Assembly (NCBI GenBank): GCA_964513515.1
Contig: CAZEMP010000002.1
Location: forward strand, 95,599-159,598
Reading direction: 5' to 3'
Source: Bog-1340 sp964513515
GTDB taxonomy: Bacteria; Patescibacteriota; Minisyncoccia; Phycocordibacterales; GWA1-40-21
DNA: 64,000 nt
Shown here: piece after piece, positions 56,056 to 64,000 of the stretch
Position numbering within the stretch: the stretch's first letter is position 1
How the letters are laid out: every line of letters starts with the position of its first letter
Program-made: the position numbers and the translations under genes
The notes under the pieces: model-generated
The model's input: the letters and a program-made list of their open reading frames with translations, nothing else
The model's database searches: none
Told to the model about the DNA's origin: nothing

Positions 56056-56799
56056 TTATATCTTACCCTTCCAATTATCCAAAATAACGGCAGTAGCTAT
56101 TGCTACATTGAGTGATTCTGCTTTTCCGTATGCAGGAACTGTAATCTTTTTTGTAATTAGTTTTTCTAATTTCTTACTTATTCCTGTTGATTCATTTCCC
56201 ATTAGTAATACTCCACCAGAAGGAAATTCTGTTTTATGAATATTTTCACCATTCAAAAATGCTCCAAGTATAGGTAATTTTTGTTCAGAAAGAAAATCTT
56301 TTAAATCTGTATATAAAATACTTACTCTTGCGAAGGATCCTTTTGTTGCTGTTATCACTTTTGGATTATAAAAATCAACAGTTTCCTTTGATGCAACAAT
56401 ATTTTTTATTCCATACCAGTCTGCTATACGGATTATTGTTCCAAGATTGCCTGGATCTTTTATTTCGTCTAGTGCAAGCGTAATTTCATTGCTATTTATT
56501 TTATATTCATTATTTGTTTTTTGTTTTACTACCGCAAGAGCCGAGTTATTTGTCTCAAAGGTTCCAACTTTTTCAAGTTCGAACTGATTTATTATTTCAT
56601 AAGTTTTAGATTTTTGTCTTATTATTTCACCAAATTTATCAAAGAATTCAGCTGTTGTAAGTACTAAATCAACTTCAAAATCTGAATTTAGCACCTCAAG
56701 CACACTTTTTTCTCCTTCAACCAAGAATAGACCAAGTTCAACTCGGTTTTTCTTTTCATGCAAAGATTTTATAAGTTTTACTTGGTTTTTTGTGAACAT
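56056..56799 (-). CDS. TrmH/SpoU-family RNA methyltransferase
   Basis: 247 aa. N-terminal substrate-binding domain (LIKSLHEKKNRVELGLFLVE, EGEKSVLEVL), then SPOUT motifs LDEIKDPGNLGTIIRIADW, GVLLMGNESTGISKKLE, VPAYGKAESLNVAIATAVIL. Modifies rRNA or tRNA ribose. TAGAAT ends 6 bases before the ATG. Divergent from rlmH. Confidence 0.93.
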   Translation of the reverse strand: MFTKNQVKLIKSLHEKKNRVELGLFLVEGEKSVLEVLNSDFEVDLVLTTAEFFDKFGEIIRQKSKTYEIINQFELEKVGTFETNNSALAVVKQKTNNEYKINSNEITLALDEIKDPGNLGTIIRIADWYGIKNIVASKETVDFYNPKVITATKGSFARVSILYTDLKDFLSEQKLPILGAFLNGENIHKTEFPSGGVLLMGNESTGISKKLEKLITKKITVPAYGKAESLNVAIATAVILDNWKGKI

Positions 56800-56823
56800 A
56801 ATGAGATTCTAGCACAAATCTGC

Positions 56824-56829
56824 TATACT
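56824..56829 (+). promoter_or_regulatory. -10 box of rlmH (leaderless)
   Basis: TGCTATACT ends 9 bases before the rlmH ATG. Confidence 0.65.
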
Positions 56830-56838
56830 TTCCTCACT

Positions 56839-57282
56839 ATGAAATTTATATTTATTTCTGTAGGAAAAAAGAATGACTCTGATATAAAAGATGCAGTAGC
56901 TGATTATACAAATAGAATAAGCAGGTATTTTCCGGTTGAGTGGAAACTTATACCAGCATCCGATAAAGAAAAAGAAGGTGAATCTATTTTGAAAACCTTA
57001 GAGAGTGGAGATTTTGTTGTTGTTTTAGATGATAAAGGAAAAGAATTAAATACGATAGAACTTTCTGAATTTATTGAGAAGAGAATGATTGTAGGTGATA
57101 AAAGAATAATTTTTATAATAGGAGGAGCATACGGTTTTAGTGAAAATGTTTATAAAAGAGCAAATTTTAAGTGGTCACTTTCTAAGCTGACTTTTCCACA
57201 TCAGCTTGTACGACTTATTTTGACAGAATCTCTATACCGAGCTATCTCTGTAATAAAAAAAGAACCTTATCATCACAACTAG
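56839..57282 (+). CDS. rlmH: 23S rRNA (pseudouridine-1915 N3)-methyltransferase RlmH
   Basis: 147 aa SPOUT enzyme; start at 56839 as MKFIFISVGKKND fits the family. VVLDDKGKELNTIELSEFIE, IIFIIGGAYGFSE, LSKLTFPHQLVRLILTESLY and RAISVIKKEPYHH at the C-terminus: fully typical. Confidence 0.96.
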   Translation: MKFIFISVGKKNDSDIKDAVADYTNRISRYFPVEWKLIPASDKEKEGESILKTLESGDFVVVLDDKGKELNTIELSEFIEKRMIVGDKRIIFIIGGAYGFSENVYKRANFKWSLSKLTFPHQLVRLILTESLYRAISVIKKEPYHHN

Positions 57283-57324
57283 AGGTGCTATAATAGGAGT
57301 GATTACTAATCAACTAAAAACTAT

Positions 57325-57726
57325 ATGAAAGGATTTGTAGCAAATATAGAAAAAGAAACACTAGAAAATAATAATTTTAGAAAAGTTCTTTATACTTCTA
57401 AAAATGGACAAGTGGTTGTTATGAGTTTGCTTCCAAACGAAGAGATAGGAATGGAAGTTCATGAAAATAATGATCAATTTTTTAGAATTGATAGTGGAGA
57501 AGGAAAAGTGATCATAAATGGAGAAGAATCCAAAATTTCTGACGGTTTTGCTGTCGTTGTGCCAGCCGGATCAGAACACAATGTTATAAATACTTCTAGT
57601 AAAAAACCTTTAAAACTATATACAATATATATGCCACCACATCATAAAGATGGGATTATACACAAAACAAAAGCTGATGCAGAAGTGGCCGAGACAGATG
57701 GCAGTGATATATATCAGAAAATTTAA
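57325..57726 (+). CDS. Cupin-domain protein
   Basis: 133 aa single cupin: LPNEEIGMEVHENNDQFFRI (motif 1 with His, Glu-type ligands), FAVVVPAGSEHNVINTS (motif 2 with His), then YTIYMPPHHKDGIIH. Similar to mannose-6-phosphate-isomerase-like cupins; enzyme activity not predictable. Confidence 0.88.
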   Translation: MKGFVANIEKETLENNNFRKVLYTSKNGQVVVMSLLPNEEIGMEVHENNDQFFRIDSGEGKVIINGEESKISDGFAVVVPAGSEHNVINTSSKKPLKLYTIYMPPHHKDGIIHKTKADAEVAETDGSDIYQKI

Positions 57727-57770
57727 AATAGTAAAAAATAGAATTAATTTAAAAAACAGAAATCAAATTT

Positions 57771-58478
57771 ATGAAAAACACTGACAAGATTATAATATTT
57801 AGTGACGGATCGTCTAGAGGAAATCCTGGTAAGGGCGGATGGGGAGCTATCATAGCGAGTGGAGATAAAGTAACAGAGCTTGGAGGTAGAGAAGATCACA
57901 CTACAAATAATAGAATGGAACTTCTCGGAGCAATAAACGCATTACATCTTGTTCATGGTGAAGATAAACCAATAATTTTAAATACAGATTCTTCATATGT
58001 GATAAATGGAATAACTAAATGGGTTTATGGTTGGCAGAAAAATAACTGGAAAACATCCGACAAAAATGATGTTGTAAATAGAGATCTATGGAGACAGCTC
58101 ATTGATATTTCAGAACTTAAGAAAATAAAGTGGAATCATGTCGCTGGACACGTTGGTGTGCCGGGTAATGATAGAGCAGATATGATCGCTACCTCATTTG
58201 CAGATAATAAAGAAATAAACCTATTTCGCGGTAAACTTTCAGATTATGAATATGATCTATCCAATACTAAGGGTAGTGGTATAAAAATTAAGAAAAAAAT
58301 TAGCAATAAACAACCAGCTTATTCATATTTGAGTTTAGTACATGGAGTTTTAAAAATAGATAAAACATGGGCCGAATGTGAGAAGAGGGTGAAAGGTGTA
58401 AAGGGTGATGTAAAGTTTAAAAAAGCAACAAGCCCTGAAGAAGAAAGGGAAATAATTAAAGCGTGGAAAGCAAAATAA
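57771..58478 (+). CDS. rnhA: Ribonuclease HI with C-terminal viroplasmin-like domain
   Basis: 235 aa. RNase H fold with D12 (FSDGSSRGNPGKGGWG), E50 (NNRMELLGAINAL), D73 (LNTDSSYVI), H124 (NHVAGHVGVPGN) and D134 (GNDRAD), all intact: removes RNA from RNA/DNA hybrids. After a linker, residues about 182-235 (YSYLSLVHGVLKIDKTWAEC, EKRVKGVKGDVKFKKA) resemble the viroplasmin/RNase H1 hybrid-binding domain, which usually sits at the N-terminus. Confidence 0.92.
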   Translation: MKNTDKIIIFSDGSSRGNPGKGGWGAIIASGDKVTELGGREDHTTNNRMELLGAINALHLVHGEDKPIILNTDSSYVINGITKWVYGWQKNNWKTSDKNDVVNRDLWRQLIDISELKKIKWNHVAGHVGVPGNDRADMIATSFADNKEINLFRGKLSDYEYDLSNTKGSGIKIKKKISNKQPAYSYLSLVHGVLKIDKTWAECEKRVKGVKGDVKFKKATSPEEEREIIKAWKAK

Positions 58479-58487
58479 ACTATTTTA

Positions 58488-60032
58488 GTGAAAAATAATT
58501 TTTTCGTCACAACATCTATTACTGGTTTCGTTGTGGCGATTTTTTTATCTTCATTTTTTAAAATCGGTATTACTTTTGCTTTATTTTTAATTTTTATTTC
58601 GGTGATTTTGTTTTTGTACAGAAAAATTATCGCAGACGGTTTTAAAATCAAACAAACAATACTTTCAATACTAATTTTTATATTATTTTTTGCTTTTGGA
58701 ATCATTAGGTATGAAATAAAAAACGCTAATAATTTGGATGTAAATTTAGAAAATAATATTGATAATGCAATTTATATTACTGGAGTTATTTCTGATGAGC
58801 CAAAATTGAAAGAAAAACAGATTTTGATAGTTGATTTTAAGGAAATTAATATTTCAAGCTCCACGATCAAGGTTTCAGGAAAGGGGATTGTAAGTACAGA
58901 TCTATATCCCGAATTTAGTTACGGGGATCTAATAAAGATGTCTGGTAGTTTAGAAAAACCAGAAAATTTTTCAAATTCTAGCAAAGATACCAAAATAAAA
59001 AATGATTTTGATTATATTTCATATTTAGCAAAGGATGATATTTTTTATAAAATTGATTTTGCAAAGACAGAATTGATTTCAGGAGGATATGGAAATAGTA
59101 TAAAGAATTTTTTATTTCAAATAAAAAATTCTTTTATTCAGAACATAAGTAAAACTATAAGTGAACCAGAATCATCACTACTTTCTGGAATATTACTTGG
59201 AGCAAAAAGTTCAATGGATGAAAATACAACAGAAACTTTTCGTAAGTCCGGCCTTTCGCACATCGTGGCCCTTTCAGGATACAACATTACTATCGTGGCT
59301 GATGCAATAATAAAAGCATTTTCTTTTTTACCAAAAATGGCTGGGTTCTCTATGGGAATTATAGGTATAATTTTGTTTGTGCTTATGTCTGGTGCATCAT
59401 CTACCGCTGTAAGGGCTGGAGTGATGGCGCTCATAGTTATAATAGCTTCTATCACACACAGAAATTATCAAGCAGGAAGAGCCTTAGTTTTTGCAGGACT
59501 TATAATGATAATGGTGAATCCAAAAATTTTAGTGTTTGATATTTCTTTTCAACTTAGTTTCCTGGCCACGATTGCGATCATTTATGTTGCGCCTATACTT
59601 CAAAATAAATTTACTTTTATAACAGAGAAATTTGAACTAAGAAACATTGTTTCATCCACTATCGCGGCTCAGATATTAGTTTTACCTTTAATACTGTATA
59701 AAATGGGGTTACTTTCCCTTGTTGCACTACCTGCAAATATTTTAGTTTTAGTTTTTATACCAACCACTATGCTTTTTGGGTTTATCTCGGGAATGATAGG
59801 TTTCATTTGGCTTCCAATATCGGTACCATTTGCTTGGATTACTTTTATTTTACTTGCATATATTATCAAGGTCGCCGAATTTTTTGCTATTTTACCATTT
59901 TCTTCTGTAAACATATCATGGTTTTCTGAAAGTATAATGATACTTTGTTATATACTGATTGCAATATGGATTTATTCAGAAAATAAGCTTTTAACTGAAG
60001 AAAAATCTAAATTTTTTCCCTCACAGGAATGA
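58488..60032 (+). CDS. comEC: ComEC/Rec2 channel protein
   Basis: 514 aa, GTG start 9 bases after rnhA. N-terminal membrane helices, an OB-like part (VISDEPKLKEKQILIVDFKE), then the competence domain with SGLSHIVALSGYNITIVADA and MSGASSTAVRAGVMALIVII, and about ten helices in total. Forms the DNA-uptake channel. The metallo-beta-lactamase domain normally at the C-terminus is a separate gene right behind. Confidence 0.93.
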   Translation: MKNNFFVTTSITGFVVAIFLSSFFKIGITFALFLIFISVILFLYRKIIADGFKIKQTILSILIFILFFAFGIIRYEIKNANNLDVNLENNIDNAIYITGVISDEPKLKEKQILIVDFKEINISSSTIKVSGKGIVSTDLYPEFSYGDLIKMSGSLEKPENFSNSSKDTKIKNDFDYISYLAKDDIFYKIDFAKTELISGGYGNSIKNFLFQIKNSFIQNISKTISEPESSLLSGILLGAKSSMDENTTETFRKSGLSHIVALSGYNITIVADAIIKAFSFLPKMAGFSMGIIGIILFVLMSGASSTAVRAGVMALIVIIASITHRNYQAGRALVFAGLIMIMVNPKILVFDISFQLSFLATIAIIYVAPILQNKFTFITEKFELRNIVSSTIAAQILVLPLILYKMGLLSLVALPANILVLVFIPTTMLFGFISGMIGFIWLPISVPFAWITFILLAYIIKVAEFFAILPFSSVNISWFSESIMILCYILIAIWIYSENKLLTEEKSKFFPSQE

Positions 60033-60051
60033 CAATACAAAAAAATAAAAA

Positions 60052-60912
60052 GTGAAAACATTTAATTTTAACAATATAAAAATATATTTTTTGTTATTAC
60101 TCCTACTTACGAACGGTATGGTTTTTTATACCGTTACAGCTTCAACAGAAGGAAATATTTTGAAGGTTTCATTTTTAGATATAGGACAAGGAGATGCTAT
60201 TTTTATAGAGTCGCCAACAGGCAATCAGGTTCTTATAGATGCAGGCCCAGGAACATCTATCCTCACCGCATTAGGTAGAGTTATGCCGTTTTATGATAAG
60301 TCTGTTGATATAGTCCTTGCTACGCATCCAGATGCTGATCATGTGGGAGGAATACCAGAAATTCTAAAGAATTATTCGGTGGGAGAGTATATTTTTAATG
60401 GAGCCACTTCAAGTACAAGTATATTTAAGGAGTTAGATAGGCAGATTATAGAGAGAAACATTAAAACAGAATTGGTTAGAGCCGGTGACATAATCGATAT
60501 AGGTGGGGGAGCATATTTAGAAATTTTATATCCAAATATTGATCCGAAAGGAAAGGATACAAACAGTTATTCAATAGTAGCAAAGCTTTATTATGGCGAT
60601 TCAACCTTTTTGTTGACTGGAGATGCTCCGACTAGTGTTTTGAATTACTTAGTAAAAACTTCAGGGGGCGAATTAGACAGCGATGTTCTTAAAGTTGCAC
60701 ATCATGGTTCAAAAAACTCTCTTTCAATTGAATTTTTATCAGCTGTTACTCCAGAATATTCCATTATCTCTGCAGGAAAAGATAATCGATATGGTCATCC
60801 ACACAAAGAAATATTAGATTCTCTAAATTATGCAAAAAGCAAAATATTGGGTACTTATGAATTGGGTGATATCAACTTTATTTCCGATGGAGAAAATATT
60901 CGGATAAAATAA
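60052..60912 (+). CDS. ComEC-type metallo-beta-lactamase-fold hydrolase
   Basis: 286 aa, GTG start. N-terminal membrane anchor or signal (about 7-30), FLDIGQGDAIFIESPTGNQV, LIDAGPG, ATHPDADHVGGIPEIL (THxDxDH zinc site), LTGDAPTS, KVAHHGSKNSLS, and SAGKDNRYGHPHKE. This is the nuclease-like domain proposed to degrade the non-transforming strand during uptake, here detached from ComEC and anchored outside. Confidence 0.92.
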   Translation: MKTFNFNNIKIYFLLLLLLTNGMVFYTVTASTEGNILKVSFLDIGQGDAIFIESPTGNQVLIDAGPGTSILTALGRVMPFYDKSVDIVLATHPDADHVGGIPEILKNYSVGEYIFNGATSSTSIFKELDRQIIERNIKTELVRAGDIIDIGGGAYLEILYPNIDPKGKDTNSYSIVAKLYYGDSTFLLTGDAPTSVLNYLVKTSGGELDSDVLKVAHHGSKNSLSIEFLSAVTPEYSIISAGKDNRYGHPHKEILDSLNYAKSKILGTYELGDINFISDGENIRIK

Positions 60913-61071
60913 GCCACCTAAAAGCTTAGCTTCCAAGTATAACCATGGGGTTCAACTTCAGAATTATTCAATATTAAGCATTAAGCTTGTTTATCTAATT
61001 TTTTGTTATATAATATGATCTACAAAAGTTTTTATTAGTTTTGTTTATTAATTAATTTAATTAAAATTATT

Positions 61072-61527
61072 ATGGAAAATGATATGAAAATGGGTATGAA
61101 GAAGACAGCATCAACCGCAGTATGGTTTGTTGTCGGTGTATTACTAGGAGCAGGAGCACTTTTCTCATGGAACCTATATATGGTGAAGAATCCAGCAACA
61201 CTTGCTAGTCAGATGGAACAAGCACAAGTAAAAGAACTTATTGCGAATGTAGGCAAGCTTATCATCCTACCTACTGGAGAAGAGCCTGTAATTGCGACAA
61301 TAAATGATGCAGCAGCTTTGATAAAGGATCAAGTATTTTACAAGGGTGCAAAGAATGGAGACGTAGTACTTGTATATCAAAAGGCATCAAAAGCAATCGT
61401 ATATTCACCAGATAGAAATGTCATAGTAAATGTTGGTCCTATATTCTTACAAGATCAACAAGCACAAACACCAGCTAAACCAGCTACAGCAGAGACTGCT
61501 CCTAAGGCTACTACTACGAAGAAGTAA
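61072..61527 (+). CDS. Membrane-anchored hypothetical protein
   Basis: 151 aa; one membrane helix (about 12-35, TAVWFVVGVLLGAGALFSWN), extracytoplasmic part with VGKLIILPTGEEPVIATIND, FYKGAKNGDVVLVYQKASKA, then a Gln/Ala/Thr/Pro-rich tail. This 'GKLI.LP..E.P.iAT..D' protein type recurs in Patescibacteria but has no known function. Followed by a class 3 core inside its terminator. Confidence 0.75.
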   Translation: MENDMKMGMKKTASTAVWFVVGVLLGAGALFSWNLYMVKNPATLASQMEQAQVKELIANVGKLIILPTGEEPVIATINDAAALIKDQVFYKGAKNGDVVLVYQKASKAIVYSPDRNVIVNVGPIFLQDQQAQTPAKPATAETAPKATTTKK

Positions 61528-61540
61528 CTTAATTATTATA

Positions 61541-61668
61541 AAAATCAAAAAGAGCGGCGCCTACGGTGAGGAAGTGAAAGTCTTCACTTCCGCAAGACCT
61601 TGAGCGTTTTGTAATCAAAATGTGAAAGGTGTACAGTTCCTGTAGGGAAACGCTCTTTTTGATTTTTT
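61541..61668 (+). other. Class 3 core element inserted in a terminator h​airpin
   Basis: Outer stem AAAATCAAAAAGAGCG / CGCTCTTTTTGATTTT with T-run (a terminator). Inside it: hairpin GGAAGTGAA/TTCACTTCC, then AAGACCTTGAG, stem GCGTTTTG/CAAAATGT, GAAAGGTGTACAGTTCCTGT AGGGAAA. The core equals the one behind tRNA-His apart from the inner stem, which keeps pairing with different bases. Confidence 0.75.
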
Positions 61669-61686
61669 ATCAATTTATATGTTATT

Positions 61687-62544
61687 ATGTACTTATCAAA
61701 AAGTTGTAATTCTGTGTTTATAAAGAATTCGAAAAAAAATTATTTGTTTAAATTTATATTTTTAGGAATATTTCTTTTTCCTGTGATTATTTTTGCTTCG
61801 ACAACAGATGGAACAATTTTAAGCACAGATAAATATGCTTGGGGAGAAAATGTTGGATGGATAAATTTAGGGACGACAGAAGGAAATGTTCACGTCACAG
61901 CATCTGCCCTTACGGGATATATGTGGGACTCTATATATGGCTGGGTGAATTTAAACCCAACTAACGGTGGAGTATTAAATGATGGACAGGGTAATTTGTC
62001 CGGCTACGCTTGGAGTGCCGGTGCGGGTTATATTAATTTTAGCGGCGTAGTGATAAATTCTTCAGGTAGATTTACTGGGCAGGCAGGAACTGCTAGTACA
62101 ACATACGGAAGGATTAATTTTAGCTGTGATAATTGTAGTGTAATTACTGATTGGAGACCAGCATCTGCAGCGAATATAGTAGGGGGTAGTGGTAGCGGAT
62201 CTTCTTATCCATTTGCATTGGTACTAAATCCTATAACAACTGCCGTGATAACAGCTTTAGACACAATAACCGAAGCTTTAATTCCTACAAAGCCTACAAT
62301 TACCCCAGACGCTTCCACAATCATAACTACTCAAAAAACTCCAACAACAAGTATTTCAAAAACCGTTACTAAACCACAAGTAAAAATAGTACCTAAACCA
62401 TTATCAAAAGAGAATTATATCAATAAGATTCTTAATTCGAACATCATTCAAAAATTAGTAGATTTAATAATTAAAATTTATCAAAACAGTATATTTTTAA
62501 TAATAGATATTATTGGAAGAATATTACTTCGATTAGGATTGTAG
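61687..62544 (+). CDS. Secreted/anchored surface protein
   Basis: 285 aa. Signal peptide (to about residue 38), then repeats of the pattern AWGENVGWINLGTTEGNV, GYMWDSIYGWVNLNP and GYAWSAGAGYINFSGV typical for Patescibacteria surface proteins, Cys pair (FSCDNCS), Thr/Pro-rich stalk, and a C-terminal hydrophobic helix (SIFLIIDIIGRILLRLG). Likely cell-surface adhesin or S-layer-associated. Confidence 0.78.
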   Translation: MYLSKSCNSVFIKNSKKNYLFKFIFLGIFLFPVIIFASTTDGTILSTDKYAWGENVGWINLGTTEGNVHVTASALTGYMWDSIYGWVNLNPTNGGVLNDGQGNLSGYAWSAGAGYINFSGVVINSSGRFTGQAGTASTTYGRINFSCDNCSVITDWRPASAANIVGGSGSGSSYPFALVLNPITTAVITALDTITEALIPTKPTITPDASTIITTQKTPTTSISKTVTKPQVKIVPKPLSKENYINKILNSNIIQKLVDLIIKIYQNSIFLIIDIIGRILLRLGL

Positions 62545-62576
62545 ACATTTATACTCAAATTACAAACCTAATACTC

Positions 62577-62641
62577 TGTCATTCCCATACTGGCGGGAAT
62601 CTGGGTTTTTACGTCTGGATCCCTGCCTTTGCAGGGATGAT
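62577..62641. repeat. Diverged dispersed double-hairpin repeat
   Basis: TGTCATTCCCATACTGGCGG GAATCTGG ... GGATCCCTGCCTTTGCAGGG ATGA: same two-hairpin plan as the 73-bp units but with more substitutions and a shorter centre. Confidence 0.75.
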
Positions 62642-62754
62642 CAAAATTCATAATCGTTCCATTTTTTGAATTTTGGCAGTTATCCACACAATTTATTTAC
62701 TGTTAAATAAATTTTACTATATAATGGTAGTGAGTAATTCGAAAGAATTTAATT

Positions 62755-64000
62755 ATGTACAGTTGCAAATCTTTACTTAAGATTTTTGTTCTGATTTCAA
62801 TATTGATCCCATCAATATCTTTTGCGGTATTTTCACCAGGAGAAACATTAAATCCCGGCTGTTCACCAACGACCGCTGGCTGTTCTGTAAGCACCACTAC
62901 ATATCCGACATTTTCTGGAGCAATTGCTGGTAAAAATACTTTTTGGACTTCATCCACCACTCTTTCTTCAGGCGTTATGCTTGATAATGGTTCAGTCGCC
63001 GGTATAAACGCAACCTCATCTACAGTAAACTTCAATATACAAGGTACAGCAGGAGCATTTGATCCATTCAATGTAGCTTCATCTTCTGGGACAAGTTTAT
63101 TTACAGTAAAACAATCCGGAAATATTGGAATTGGCACTTCTACTCCAACTTCAAAACTAGATATATATGGTACAGCTGGCACAGCTGACATTTTTGCTCT
63201 TTCTTCATCAACCAATGCAAGATTATTTACTATTACAAGCGCAGGAAGAGTAGGGATAGGAACATCGACTCCAGCATCAGCTCTTTCAGTTATTGGAACC
63301 TCTACTACACAAGGATTGAATATCTCAAATCTTGCGAATACATTTCTTGCAGTAGATCCAAACGGTAATGTAATAGCAACAACAACTCCCGCAAGTTCGC
63401 AATGGATAACAAATGGTTCTGATATTTATTTTAGTGCTGGAAAAGTTGGTGGAGGTACATCTACCCCAAATTCTATACTAGACATATACGGAACTTCTAC
63501 TGCACCCACTCTTGATTTATTCGGTCTATCTTCTTCAAGCAATGTTAGATTATTTACAGTTACAAGTGCAGGTAATGTAGGAATAGGTACATCAACTCCA
63601 GCTACAGCTCTTTCAGTTATAGGAACATCTACAACACAAGGTCTTACAATTACAAACCTTGCAAACGCATTTCTTGCTACTGATGCAAGTGGTAATGTAA
63701 TAGCAACAACAACTCTTACAACAACTTATGTCCCTTATTCATATGCATCAACAACATTCCCATCATTTAGTTATGCTTCCTCAACTTTTGCATCAACTAC
63801 ATACGTAATCTCAACTTATGTTCCATATAGTTATGCTTCAACCACATTTCCATCATTTGCGTATGCATCTTCAACATTCGCATCAACATCATTTGTAACA
63901 AGTAGCTTCCCAACATTTACTTATGCATCAAGTACATATGCACAGGGAACAGGAACAAACGGTAAAGTAACAAGATGGTCTGGTACAAACACTGTTACAG
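62755..64000 (+). CDS. Large repetitive Ser/Thr-rich surface protein, 3' part outside window
   Basis: First 415 codons of a longer gene. Signal peptide (SLLKIFVLISILIPSISFA), then repeated modules: GNVGIGTSTPATALSVIGTS followed by TTQGLTITNLANAFLATD and SGNVIATTT appears in several versions (about residues 125-320), a motif also common in phage tail-fibre-like and chaperone-tailed surface proteins, then YVPYSYASTTFPSFSYASST-type repeats. Likely adhesin or fibre. Confidence 0.85.
   Translation, partial: MYSCKSLLKIFVLISILIPSISFAVFSPGETLNPGCSPTTAGCSVSTTTYPTFSGAIAGKNTFWTSSTTLSSGVMLDNGSVAGINATSSTVNFNIQGTAGAFDPFNVASSSGTSLFTVKQSGNIGIGTSTPTSKLDIYGTAGTADIFALSSSTNARLFTITSAGRVGIGTSTPASALSVIGTSTTQGLNISNLANTFLAVDPNGNVIATTTPASSQWITNGSDIYFSAGKVGGGTSTPNSILDIYGTSTAPTLDLFGLSSSSNVRLFTVTSAGNVGIGTSTPATALSVIGTSTTQGLTITNLANAFLATDASGNVIATTTLTTTYVPYSYASTTFPSFSYASSTFASTTYVISTYVPYSYASTTFPSFAYASSTFASTSFVTSSFPTFTYASSTYAQGTGTNGKVTRWSGTNTVT

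Noticed and set aside
62680..62690. DnaA box TTATCCACA as a second origin
   Set aside because: Single isolated word in front of a surface-protein gene, no parS or iterated motifs.

Overview
The window reads as a piece of a small-genome, AT-rich bacterial chromosome, most like a Patescibacteria / Candidate Phyla Radiation member (Parcubacteria-type). The assignment is inferred from gene content and style, not from a marker-gene tree. Supporting signs are: very AT-rich housekeeping genes using the standard code (TGA is a stop); tRNAs without an encoded CCA end plus a cca gene; many genes whose extended -10 box (TGnTATAAT) lies 6-9 bases before the start codon, implying leaderless mRNAs; a PilM/PilN/PilO set; a ComEC split into channel and metallo-hydrolase; and large Ser/Thr-rich surface proteins.

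Layout. 1-9.3 kb: RNA and protein turnover (pnp, rsmE, clpP, rny), HU, NAD kinase, Nudix, cca, tRNAs Gly and Pro. 9.4-12.3 kb: two tRNAs flanking a HTH/endonuclease-like gene, then a gene-poor AT-rich stretch around a YraN gene with DnaA-box-like words, a repeated AT motif and three parS-like palindromes (candidate origin region), plus two candidate structured RNAs. 12.3-16.4 kb: xthA, a Xer recombinase, rpsO, NYN RNase, holA. 16.5-25.4 kb: tRNA-Lys with an elaborate tail, then accessory islands of small, GC-richer genes of unknown function around AT-rich palindromic control regions, a TrmB-type regulator and a hammerhead ribozyme. 25.4-44.5 kb: housekeeping (MurE-like ligase, amidase, mutM, ruvA, rpsT, tpiA, recJ, YqgF fusion, DedA, pilMNO) with two more TrmB-type regulators. 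44.5-49.1 kb: a striking array of small GC-rich genes punctuated by five type III hammerhead ribozymes and bounded by ~98-bp direct repeats. 49.1-64 kb: sigma-like protein, deoxynucleoside kinase, rluD-like, rplS, tRNAs Val/Leu/His, cobalamin adenosyltransferase, surface proteins, rlmH, rnhA, comEC.

Two systems stand out. (1) Six hammerhead ribozymes (one at 23.2 kb, five at 45.4-49.0 kb) sit just behind small accessory genes, as if cutting a polycistronic RNA into separate messages and noncoding RNAs. (2) Eight of the 11 tRNA genes are followed by a 'tail unit'. Its full form is a terminator-like hairpin, a reverse-complement copy of the tRNA 3' portion interrupted by an extra hairpin, one of a few conserved core motifs with compensatory base pairs, and a direct copy of the tRNA 3' end. 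Cores of the same family also occur alone. I cannot match these cores to an RNA or mobile-element family I know.

All calls were made by reading the sequence; no database or folding program was run.
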